From the NCBI GenBank assembly GCA_027293795.1, contig JAPYLE010000121.1, forward strand, positions 1 to 6,884: a stretch of 6,884 bases of DNA, given 5' to 3'. Shown here piece after piece: positions 1 to 5,708 of the stretch. Each line of letters begins with the position of its first letter. The stretch's first letter is position 1. The position numbers and the translations under genes were made by a program. Below the pieces are notes generated by a model. It was not told the origin of the DNA, searched no databases, and was given only the letters and a program-made list of their open reading frames with translations. The stretch is from Rickettsia endosymbiont of Ixodes persulcatus. Lineage in GTDB: Bacteria; Pseudomonadota; Alphaproteobacteria; Rickettsiales; Rickettsiaceae.

Positions 1-140
1 ATAAAAATAACTCATGCCCATATTTTTTTATTTATTTGCAACATTAATAACTATAAGCAGCTTTTGCGTTGTTTTAAGCAAAAATTCTGTATATTCAGTA
101 TTATGGTTAATTTTTGCGTTTCTCAACGGCTCAGGGCTTA
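1..140 (+). repeat. Exact direct repeat of the nuoJ start region
   Basis: These 140 bases match 1053-1192 base for base at a constant offset of 1052, covering 13 bases of leader and the first 42 codons of nuoJ. Identity ends at the junction with inverted methyltransferase DNA after base 140. The left limit of the duplication is not visible because the window begins inside it, so the repeat may extend further left. Complete identity means either a recent event, gene conversion, or an assembly artefact. Confidence 0.95.
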
Positions 141-160
141 AATTTGTTACCCACATATAA
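14..160 (+). pseudogene. Truncated duplicate of nuoJ (5' fragment)
   Basis: This is a broken second copy of the start of nuoJ, the complex I membrane subunit J. The first 42 codons are identical to the intact gene at 1066. After Leu42 the frame enters foreign DNA, adds six codons (Lys-Phe-Val-Thr-His-Ile) and stops at 158-160. The fragment retains only the first transmembrane helix and part of the second, and lacks the conserved helix-3 segment with the Tyr-Val-Gly-Ala motif, so it cannot work as NuoJ. It has the same weak leader as the true gene, with no clear Shine-Dalgarno. It arose by duplication together with the neighbouring methyltransferase pieces; whether the short 48-residue peptide is made is unknown. 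Confidence 0.9.
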
Positions 161-225
161 GGTGTGTGGCTTGCTTGATGTATCACCATTTTTGTTGTTT
201 TAGGTTTATCAAGCTCAGGGTTATT
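138..225 (-). repeat. Left arm of a perfect 88-bp inverted repeat
   Basis: The reverse complement of this arm equals 487-574 at all 88 positions. It holds methyltransferase codons from Asn-Pro-Glu-Leu-Asp to Val-Thr-Asn-Leu. The spacer to the other arm is 261 bp of unique methyltransferase DNA. The arms mark the part of the gene copied twice in opposite directions; they do not resemble an insertion-sequence end. Confidence 0.95.
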
Positions 226-486
226 TCGATGTTTCTGATTTGTAATACTAATATAACCTTGCAATACTAGCTTCATTGCATTATTTAAAAGCTCAGCTTT
301 GATTTCGTTTAATTTAGTATTATGTAGCTTTTTATTGGCTTCTGCAGTTATTTTCTCAAAGCTTAACGGATTATTTAGATTCTCGCTGAAAGTGTATAAA
401 ATAGCTTTCATATAAGGTGAGCTAGTTGTTAAGTTAGAGTCTTTATTACCGTTTAAAAAGAATTTTAAGCTTTCAGAAGCATTGTT
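138..486 (-). pseudogene. Inverted fragment of a PKMT-like SAM-dependent lysine methyltransferase
   Basis: Read on the minus strand from about 486 to 138, this encodes roughly 116 residues beginning Asn-Ala-Ser-Glu-Ser-Leu-Lys-Phe-Phe and ending Met-Trp-Val-Thr-Asn-Leu. The segment joins perfectly in frame with the forward fragment starting at 487, restoring an uninterrupted protein. The composition and the Met-Trp-Val-Thr-Asn-Leu-Lys-His-Glu-Pro stretch fit the regulatory and C-terminal winged-helix part of class I methyltransferases of the Rickettsia PKMT type, which methylate lysines of the outer-membrane protein OmpB; that assignment is from memory of the family. The AdoMet-binding domain is absent. 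The open frame runs on at both ends: upstream through antisense methyltransferase sequence to an ATG at 546, downstream through antisense nuoJ to base 28. That 172-codon ORF is therefore a chimera and not a natural gene. Confidence 0.8.
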
Positions 487-574
487 AATAACCCTGAGCT
501 TGATAAACCTAAAACAACAAAAATGGTGATACATCAAGCAAGCCACACACCTTATATGTGGGTAACAAATTTAA
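487..574 (+). repeat. Right arm of a perfect 88-bp inverted repeat
   Basis: This is the forward copy of the methyltransferase sequence also present inverted at 138-225. Homology begins at an AATAACCC sequence and ends after ACAAATTTAA; the flanks differ on both sides. A 349-bp stretch with such arms could fold into a large hairpin in single-stranded DNA or RNA. Confidence 0.95.
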
Positions 575-807
575 AACATGAGCCGATCGGCATTAATTTC
601 TTTGAGAAGTTTGCACTTAGATATATGGACGGCAAACATGATAAAAAAGCAATCATTGAGGCTGTACTTGGTCATGTAGAAAAAGGCGAATTAACTTTAA
701 GTAAAGAAGGTCAAAAAGTAGAAAATAAAGAAGAAATACGTAAAGAACTCGAAGTATTATTTACTACGATGATTGAGAAATTTTCTTCTAACGCTTTGTT
801 GGTGTAA
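487..807 (+). pseudogene. C-terminal fragment of a PKMT-like lysine methyltransferase
   Basis: This is the 3' end of a SAM-dependent methyltransferase gene, 106 codons from Asn-Asn-Pro-Glu-Leu-Asp to a TAA at 805-807. Visible features are Trp-Val-Thr-Asn-Leu-Lys-His-Glu-Pro, the segment Phe-Phe-Glu-Lys-Phe-Ala-Leu, a Met-Asp-Gly-Lys-His-Asp-Lys-Lys turn, and a charged helical tail. These fit the C-terminal winged-helix-like domain found after the methyltransferase regulatory domain in Rickettsia protein lysine methyltransferases, whose known substrate is OmpB. Upstream of 487 the frame leaves the gene and hits a stop at 466-468. The first internal ATG (523) has no Shine-Dalgarno and would give a 94-residue product with no catalytic domain. 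An intact gene could still exist left of the window, since the duplicated nuoJ start suggests that a whole unit was copied. Confidence 0.8.
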
Positions 808-842
808 TATATATTTCGTCATGAGCTACGCGACTGAAGTCT

Positions 843-1008
843 TTGTTGCATGGATCAATGTCATTCCTGCGGAAGCGGGAATCCAGTAATCAATAAGTAT
901 AAACAATGTTCGCTTTTAAAACTAATAGCTTTAAAATTTTCTTCGTTTTTTCCGGATTCCCGCGGAAGCGGGAATGACATTTTTGCTATTTTTGGATCCA
1001 TGCAACAA
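843..1008. repeat. Rickettsia-type palindromic element between the methyltransferase fragment and nuoJ
   Basis: The ends are a perfect 14-bp inverted repeat, TTGTTGCATGGATC at 843-856 against its complement at 995-1008. Just inside lie two copies of a hairpin built on GCGGAAGCGGGAAT (about 861-882 and 956-975), themselves arranged as mirror images with GTCATTCC and GGAATGACA on the outside. The AT-rich core between them is not palindromic. This nested form fits a Rickettsia palindromic element or a compound of two. It occupies most of the 258-bp gap before nuoJ. An ORF read through it (850-1056) is a by-product of the repeat. I cannot assign an RPE family number. Confidence 0.8.
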
Positions 1009-1065
1009 CGCCGGTCAAGTCACGGGGTGACACCAAAGCAATACTTAGAAACATAAAAATAACTC

Positions 1066-1683
1066 ATGCCCATATTTTTTTATTTATTTGCAACATTAAT
1101 AACTATAAGCAGCTTTTGCGTTGTTTTAAGCAAAAATTCTGTATATTCAGTATTATGGTTAATTTTTGCGTTTCTCAACGGCTCAGGGCTTATGATTTTG
1201 CTTGGTGCAGAATTTTTAGCTATGATGCTGATAGTGATTTATGTTGGAGCTGTAGCGGTATTATTTCTATTTGTGATAATGATGCTAGATATGCATTTTA
1301 ATAAGGCAATAACACAGTTAAAAGAAAATCTGGCTTTAAGTATTTTTATAGCTCTAATAATGTTTGCTGATTTAGTAACAATTATTTTACTTGGTACTAA
1401 AAATATTAATTTCAGCTCCGATATATCGTTTGCCATAATAAATAATATCTCAAATACTAAAGCAATAGGTAATATACTTTATACTGATTTTATGCTACCG
1501 TTTCAAATGGCGGGGCTTATTTTGTTTGTTGCTATGATTAGTTGCATTGTATTAACTCTTAGAAAGCGTGAGGGAGTAAAACGTCAAGATATATCAAAAC
1601 AATTAAGCCACAATAAGGAAAATGCTGTATTAATGACAAAACCTCTTCTCAATAAAGGAATTGAGGCTATTAAATATGAATGA
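1066..1683 (+). CDS. nuoJ: NADH-quinone oxidoreductase (complex I) subunit J
   Basis: NuoJ is an inner-membrane subunit of respiratory complex I, located between the quinone-binding module and the antiporter-like pumps. It helps pass conformational or charge changes along the membrane arm. The 205-residue protein shows about five hydrophobic helices. The third contains Ile-Val-Ile-Tyr-Val-Gly-Ala-Val-Ala-Val-Leu-Phe, with Tyr59 at the position of the conserved helix-3 tyrosine of the family (mitochondrial ND6). It is followed by Val-Ile-Met-Met-Leu-Asp. The last 40 or so residues are polar and charged. The start ATG is chosen because the N-terminal helix begins at once and aligns with the family; no strong Shine-Dalgarno is visible. 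The 3' end overlaps nuoK by 8 bp. Its first 127 coding bases are duplicated exactly at the left edge of the window. Confidence 0.97.
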   Translation: MPIFFYLFATLITISSFCVVLSKNSVYSVLWLIFAFLNGSGLMILLGAEFLAMMLIVIYVGAVAVLFLFVIMMLDMHFNKAITQLKENLALSIFIALIMFADLVTIILLGTKNINFSSDISFAIINNISNTKAIGNILYTDFMLPFQMAGLILFVAMISCIVLTLRKREGVKRQDISKQLSHNKENAVLMTKPLLNKGIEAIKYE

Positions 1684-1990
1684 ATATATTTCGCTTAATC
1701 ATTATTTAATCTTAAGCAGCTTAGTTTTTACTATCGGAATGTTTGGATTATTTATGCATCGCAAAAATATTATCAATATATTAATGTCCATTGAGTTAAT
1801 GCTGCTTGCAGTTAATATAAATTTTGTTGCATTTTCCGTGTATATGCAAGAATTATCGGGACAAATTTTTAGTATCATAATCTTAACCGTAGCAGCGGCC
1901 GAAACCTCTATAGGGCTTGCAATATTATTTATATATTTCCTTAATAAAGGCTCAATTGAAATTACTGATATTAATCAGATGAAAGGATAA
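1676..1990 (+). CDS. nuoK: NADH-quinone oxidoreductase (complex I) subunit K
   Basis: NuoK is a small three-helix subunit (mitochondrial ND4L) in the complex I membrane arm. Its buried glutamates belong to the proton or charge-transfer path. The 104-residue protein carries Met-Ser-Ile-Glu-Leu-Met-Leu with Glu40 and Ala-Ala-Ala-Glu-Thr-Ser-Ile-Gly with Glu76, matching the two key family glutamates (36 and 72 in E. coli). The tail ends Gln-Met-Lys-Gly, as is typical. I choose the ATG at 1676, not the upstream in-frame TTG at 1661: a GAGG at 1663-1666 sits about nine bases before the ATG, the resulting length matches the family, and the ATG overlaps the nuoJ stop in an ATGAATGA arrangement that suggests translational coupling. 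Confidence 0.96.
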   Translation: MNEYISLNHYLILSSLVFTIGMFGLFMHRKNIINILMSIELMLLAVNINFVAFSVYMQELSGQIFSIIILTVAAAETSIGLAILFIYFLNKGSIEITDINQMKG

Positions 1991-1992
1991 AG

Positions 1993-3978
1993 ATGTATAA
2001 GACCCTTGCTATAATGATCATCATGTTACCGCTTGCCTCTGCGATAATAAACGGGTTATTCTCAAGAGTAATAGATAAAAAATTAGCTCAAGTAATTGCA
2101 ACCAGTTTTTTATCTTTATCTGCTTTATTCTCATTAATAATATTTTGCCATACGGGCTTAGAGGGGAATATTATCCATATAAAATTATTCCCGTGGATTG
2201 TCTTAGAGCAATTCAAAGTAGACTTTGCTATTTATGTAGATCAGCTCACTAGCATAATGTTTATAGCCGTAACATGGGTATCAAGCGTTGTGCATATTTA
2301 CTCGCTTGGCTATATGGCAGAAGATAAAGGAATTGTACGTTTCTTATCATTTCTTTCTTTATTCACTTTCTTTATGTTAATGCTAGTATCGGCAGATAAT
2401 TTCTTACAGTTATTTTTTGGCTGGGAGGGCGTTGGAGTTTGCTCATATTTACTAATCGGATTTTGGTATTCAAAAGAATCAGCCAATAAAGCAGCAATTA
2501 AAGCTTTTATAATAAATAGAGCCAGCGATTTTGCTTTTATCTTGGGCATAATAACAATAATTTTTTACTGTGGTTCAGCAAATTATAAAGATGTATTTTC
2601 ATCTACAGAGTTATTATCTAATACAAAAATATTGTTACAGTTTTCCATTCTAGATATTATTTGTTTATTATTATTTATCGGTTGCATGGGTAAATCTGCA
2701 CAGATTGGTTTACATGTATGGCTTCCTGATGCGATGGAAGGACCAACTCCAGTATCTGCACTTATTCACGCAGCAACTATGGTAACGGCAGGAGTATTTT
2801 TAGTGGCACGCTGCTCGTATTTGTTTGAATACAGCCCTATAGTTCTACAATTTATTACAATTATCGGCGGAATTACTTGTCTTTTTGCATCAAGCATTGC
2901 TATTATGCAAAGCGATATTAAGAAAATTATTGCCTACTCAACTTGCAGTCAGCTTGGTTATATGTTCATGGCTTGCGGAGTATCTGCCTATAATAGCGGG
3001 ATATTTCACTTAGTAACTCATGCTTTTTTTAAGGCCTTATTATTTTTATCAGCCGGCAGCGTAATACATGCAGTTCATGAGCAAGATATTTTTAAAATGG
3101 GTGACTTACGGAATAAGATGCCGATCACTTACGGAAACTTCTTAATCGGTGCACTTGCATTAATAGGAATTTATCCGCTTGCAGGATTTTACTCTAAAGA
3201 CTCAATTTTAGAAGCGGCTTATAGTAGCGGATCGTTTATGTTTATTTTTGGAATAGCGGCAGCAATACTTACTGCTGTTTATTCAATGAAGATTATTATG
3301 TTGGTATTTCATAGCAAAACTAAGCTAGAAAAAGATGTTTTTGAGCATGCTCACGAACCAGCTAAAACAATGAATAATCCACTTATATTACTCGTCGCAG
3401 GGAGCTTTTTTAGCGGTATGATCGGCTATTATTTACTCTCTATGGATAAACCAAACGGCTATTTCCATGAAAGCCTATTTAATTTACATATTTATAAATT
3501 ACTAATTAGCCATCCACCTTTATATATAAAATTACTACCTATGACGGTTGGTATAATAGGGATTATTACGGGGATTTACTTATATAAGTCAAGTACTATT
3601 ATGTCATTCCCGCGGAAGCGGGAATCCAGTAAAAATATCAAAAACTGGATACCGCAGTCAAGCCGCGGTATGACATTTTTTAGCAAAATGACACCTTTTA
3701 GGTTAATAGGTAATATCCTATATAACAAATATTACTTTGATGAATTATATAATTATTTAATTGTGAAGCCTATTAACTGCCTAGCCTGTTTATTTTATCT
3801 TGGTGATCAGAAAATAATCGATCGTTTTGGACCAACCGGTTTTTCACGAGTCGTTAATTGTTTTAGCGTTCTTACCGGCAAAACACAAACAGGATATGTT
3901 TTTAATTATGCTTTATATATAGTATCGTTTATTGTTGTAACAATTAGTTATTTTGTTTTTACTTTCTTTCAAAAGTAG
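1993..3978 (+). CDS. nuoL: NADH-quinone oxidoreductase (complex I) subunit L, with in-frame palindromic insert
   Basis: NuoL is the distal antiporter-like proton-pumping subunit of complex I (mitochondrial ND5), in the inner membrane. At 661 residues it is longer than E. coli NuoL (613). Diagnostic segments include Phe-Gly-Trp-Glu-Gly-Val-Gly with Glu145, Gly-Lys-Ser-Ala-Gln with Lys234, then Trp-Leu-Pro-Asp-Ala-Met-Glu-Gly-Pro-Thr-Pro-Val-Ser-Ala-Leu-Ile-His, His-Ala-Phe-Phe-Lys with Lys347, and Gly-Phe-Tyr-Ser-Lys-Asp with Lys402. These cover the expected lysine-glutamate proton path. Residues about 537-561 come from a palindromic element and have no counterpart in the family. After the insert the conserved Asn-Lys-Tyr-Tyr-Phe-Asp-Glu-Leu-Tyr segment and the final transmembrane helix remain, so the gene seems functional. 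An AAAGGA ribosome site overlaps the end of nuoK, with only 2 bp between the genes. Confidence 0.97.
   Translation: MYKTLAIMIIMLPLASAIINGLFSRVIDKKLAQVIATSFLSLSALFSLIIFCHTGLEGNIIHIKLFPWIVLEQFKVDFAIYVDQLTSIMFIAVTWVSSVVHIYSLGYMAEDKGIVRFLSFLSLFTFFMLMLVSADNFLQLFFGWEGVGVCSYLLIGFWYSKESANKAAIKAFIINRASDFAFILGIITIIFYCGSANYKDVFSSTELLSNTKILLQFSILDIICLLLFIGCMGKSAQIGLHVWLPDAMEGPTPVSALIHAATMVTAGVFLVARCSYLFEYSPIVLQFITIIGGITCLFASSIAIMQSDIKKIIAYSTCSQLGYMFMACGVSAYNSGIFHLVTHAFFKALLFLSAGSVIHAVHEQDIFKMGDLRNKMPITYGNFLIGALALIGIYPLAGFYSKDSILEAAYSSGSFMFIFGIAAAILTAVYSMKIIMLVFHSKTKLEKDVFEHAHEPAKTMNNPLILLVAGSFFSGMIGYYLLSMDKPNGYFHESLFNLHIYKLLISHPPLYIKLLPMTVGIIGIITGIYLYKSSTIMSFPRKRESSKNIKNWIPQSSRGMTFFSKMTPFRLIGNILYNKYYFDELYNYLIVKPINCLACLFYLGDQKIIDRFGPTGFSRVVNCFSVLTGKTQTGYVFNYALYIVSFIVVTISYFVFTFFQK
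3601..3676. repeat. Palindromic element inserted in frame in nuoL
   Basis: The ends ATGTCAT (3601-3607) and ATGACAT (3670-3676) are inverted complements. Inside are two hairpins: ATTCCCGC/GCGGGAAT at 3606-3625, and TACCGC/GCGGTA around 3650-3670. The two halves also pair with each other through CCAGT/ACTGG. The sequence is related to the element at 843-1008. Translated in the nuoL frame it reads Met-Ser-Phe-Pro-Arg-Lys-Arg-Glu-Ser-Ser and so on to Arg-Gly-Met-Thr-Phe, the basic hydrophilic peptide often produced by this repeat class. It lies between the penultimate helix region and the last conserved segment of NuoL. Confidence 0.88.
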
Positions 3979-4002
3979 TATTTCATACTACTTTTGAAAG
4001 AA
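3964..4002. repeat. Perfect 18-bp hairpin overlapping the nuoL stop codon
   Basis: Left arm 3964-3981 and right arm 3985-4002 pair over 18 bp without mismatch, with a three-base loop (TTC). The left arm includes the last four nuoL sense codons and its TAG stop. No run of T follows on the plus strand, so it is not a classic intrinsic terminator. It may protect the 3' end of the nuoJKL message, act as a processing site, or reduce read-through into nuoM. Confidence 0.85.
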
Positions 4003-4020
4003 GAATTAAGCCATATTGAG

Positions 4021-4076
4021 TAATAAAGATGAAAGGCGGCTTCCATCTTTATTACAAATTAATTTATTTTTTATTT
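4021..4076 (+). terminator. Candidate rho-independent terminator between nuoL and nuoM
   Basis: TAATAAAGATG at 4021-4031 pairs with CATCTTTATTA at 4044-4054. After one A/C mismatch the stem continues with AAG/CTT, closing on a GCGG loop. A T-rich stretch with six consecutive T lies at 4061-4076, about six bases past the stem. The gap before the T stretch makes it weaker than a textbook terminator. If it works, nuoM needs its own promoter in the AT-rich 4055-4110 stretch; I see no clear -35/-10 pair. Confidence 0.45.
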
Positions 4077-4113
4077 TCACTATTCTTTATTTATTGGGAT
4101 ATTATATACAAGG

Positions 4114-5595
4114 ATGCTAGAATTACCTATTATATCTATCAGTATTTTTCTGCCGCTAATAAGCGTGCTATATATTTTGCTGTTTATTAGTCAAAGTAAA
4201 AAGGTAGATAAACCAATATATGTAATGTATATTGCAGTGCTTAGTTCTGTTTTAACATTCATCTCAACTATTTATATTTTAGTAGAGTTTGACTCCTCAA
4301 ATCCTGCTTATCAATTTGTCGAACATTATGCATGGCTTGATAAGATCGGTCTTGAATTTCATGTAGGTGTTGACGGTATATCGATATTTTTCGTGGTTCT
4401 CACTTCTTTTCTTACTCTTATTTGTATAATCGGAAGCTTATTTACCGTTAAAAAATATATTAAGGAATATTTAGTATGTTTCTTATTAACAGAATCTTTT
4501 TGTATAGGAGCATTTACCTCAATAAATTTACTATTATTTTATCTGTTTTTTGAAGCAATATTAGTGCCGATGTATATTATTATTGGTGTATGGGGCGACG
4601 AAAATAGAATATATGCGGCTCTTAAATTCTTTTTATATACTTTCTTCGGCTCAGTATTTTTCCTACTTTCATTAATTTATATTTATAGCAAAATTCATAG
4701 TTTTGATTTAACCTATATTCCTGAGCTTACCGGTAATATTCCATTATTTGCTCAAAAAGTTTTATGGTGGGCAATTTTTATAGCCTTTGCCGTTAAAATC
4801 CCTATGATTCCTTTTCATACTTGGCTACCTGATACACACGTACAAGCTCCAACCAGCGGCTCGGTTATTCTTGCCGGTATTCTATTAAAACTTGGCGGCT
4901 ACGGTTTTTTAAGAGTACTACTTCCATTACTACCGACTGCTTCACAAGAATTTGCAATTTACGTAATTTGCCCTAGTGTAATTGCTATAATATACGCATC
5001 ACTCGTAGCCCTTGTTCAAAAAGATATGAAGAAGATGATAGCCTATTCATCAATTTCACATATGGGATATGTTACGATAGGCATTTTTAGTTTTACTGAA
5101 GCTGGAATTAGTGGAGCAATATTTCAGATGCTTAGCCACGGCATGATTGCTTCATGTCTATTCTTAATAGTCGGTACTTTATATGAAAGGCTACACACTA
5201 AAGAAATAGCTAAATACGGTGGTGTAGCAAATAAAATGCCTGTGCTTGCTACATTTTTTATGATTGCAATGCTTGGCTCTGTCGGGCTACCTGGTACTAG
5301 CGGATTTATCGGAGAATTTTTAAGTTTGCTTGGAATTTATAAGGTGAATGTAGCAACAACTTTTGTAGCTGCTCTCGGCATAATCCTTGGGGCGGTTTAC
5401 ATGCTGAAATTATATAAAGAGGTTATGCTGGGCGAAATTACCAATAAAGAAATTATGCATTTCAGAGATTTATATAAATACGAAATAATCTCCATAGCTC
5501 CTTTAATATTATTGATTATTTACTTTGGTCTAATGCCGAATTCTATTCTAAATATATTCCGTCTATCGCTAGAAAGTTTGTTAGTTAGGTTTTAA
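4114..5595 (+). CDS. nuoM: NADH-quinone oxidoreductase (complex I) subunit M
   Basis: NuoM is the middle antiporter-like proton-pumping subunit of complex I (mitochondrial ND4), in the inner membrane. The 493-residue protein is close to the E. coli length (509) and hydrophobic throughout, with about 14 predicted helices. Motifs include Phe-Phe-Glu-Ala-Ile-Leu-Val-Pro-Met-Tyr with Glu147, Ala-Val-Lys-Ile-Pro with Lys228, Pro-Phe-His-Thr-Trp-Leu-Pro-Asp-Thr-His, Leu-Leu-Lys-Leu-Gly-Gly-Tyr-Gly with Lys259, and Ala-Tyr-Ser-Ser-Ile-Ser-His-Met-Gly. These hold the essential glutamate and lysines of the proton path. The start at 4114 gives the usual Met-Leu N-terminus; the nearest ribosome-site-like AAGG abuts the ATG, unusually close. 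No internal palindromic insert is seen. The downstream neighbour is not nuoN, so subunit N must lie elsewhere. Confidence 0.97.
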   Translation: MLELPIISISIFLPLISVLYILLFISQSKKVDKPIYVMYIAVLSSVLTFISTIYILVEFDSSNPAYQFVEHYAWLDKIGLEFHVGVDGISIFFVVLTSFLTLICIIGSLFTVKKYIKEYLVCFLLTESFCIGAFTSINLLLFYLFFEAILVPMYIIIGVWGDENRIYAALKFFLYTFFGSVFFLLSLIYIYSKIHSFDLTYIPELTGNIPLFAQKVLWWAIFIAFAVKIPMIPFHTWLPDTHVQAPTSGSVILAGILLKLGGYGFLRVLLPLLPTASQEFAIYVICPSVIAIIYASLVALVQKDMKKMIAYSSISHMGYVTIGIFSFTEAGISGAIFQMLSHGMIASCLFLIVGTLYERLHTKEIAKYGGVANKMPVLATFFMIAMLGSVGLPGTSGFIGEFLSLLGIYKVNVATTFVAALGIILGAVYMLKLYKEVMLGEITNKEIMHFRDLYKYEIISIAPLILLIIYFGLMPNSILNIFRLSLESLLVRF

Positions 5596-5610
5596 TGTTA
5601 TTTCTGCATT

Positions 5611-5695
5611 CTTTTGTCATTCCAACAACGGCTGGGTCTTGTTGCATGGATCAAGAAACGCACTTAATGTCATTCCCGCCTACGCGGGAATGATA
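5611..5695. repeat. Palindromic-element remnant between nuoM and ccmA
   Basis: It contains TTGTTGCATGGATCAA (5639-5654), identical over 16 bp to the end of the element at 843-858. Farther right is a clean hairpin, TCATTCCCGC (5670-5679) against GCGGGAATGA (5684-5693), with a CTAC loop. The left part CAACAA (5623-5628) can pair with TTGTTG at 5639. It looks like a shortened or rearranged member of the same repeat group. The strong hairpin could also end or protect the nuoM message, though only a short A/T-mixed run follows. Confidence 0.7.
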
Positions 5696-5708
5696 TAGTA
5701 ATAAAAGC

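Noticed and set aside
138..574. Invertible DNA switch or transposon with 88-bp inverted repeats
   Set aside because: The arms are ordinary methyltransferase codons, there is no recombinase gene nearby, and the adjacent nuoJ duplication is better explained by a template switch. Inversion between the arms remains possible by homologous recombination but is unsupported.
843..1008. CRISPR-like or riboswitch structure
   Set aside because: Repeats are mirror-image and few, without regular spacers, and match palindromic elements found inside genes nearby.
850..1056. Plus-strand ORF of 68 codons
   Set aside because: It lies almost wholly inside the palindromic element and its peptide simply reflects the repeat sequence; no ribosome site or family resemblance.
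1116..1301. Plus-strand ORF of 61 codons inside nuoJ
   Set aside because: Out-of-frame shadow of an unmistakable nuoJ gene.
1239..1436. Minus-strand ORF of 65 codons
   Set aside because: Antisense shadow of nuoJ with no independent support.
1661..1675. Upstream TTG start for nuoK
   Set aside because: The ATG at 1676 has a better-spaced GAGG site and gives a more typical NuoK length.
2310..2549. Minus-strand ORF of 79 codons
   Set aside because: Antisense shadow of the conserved nuoL region.
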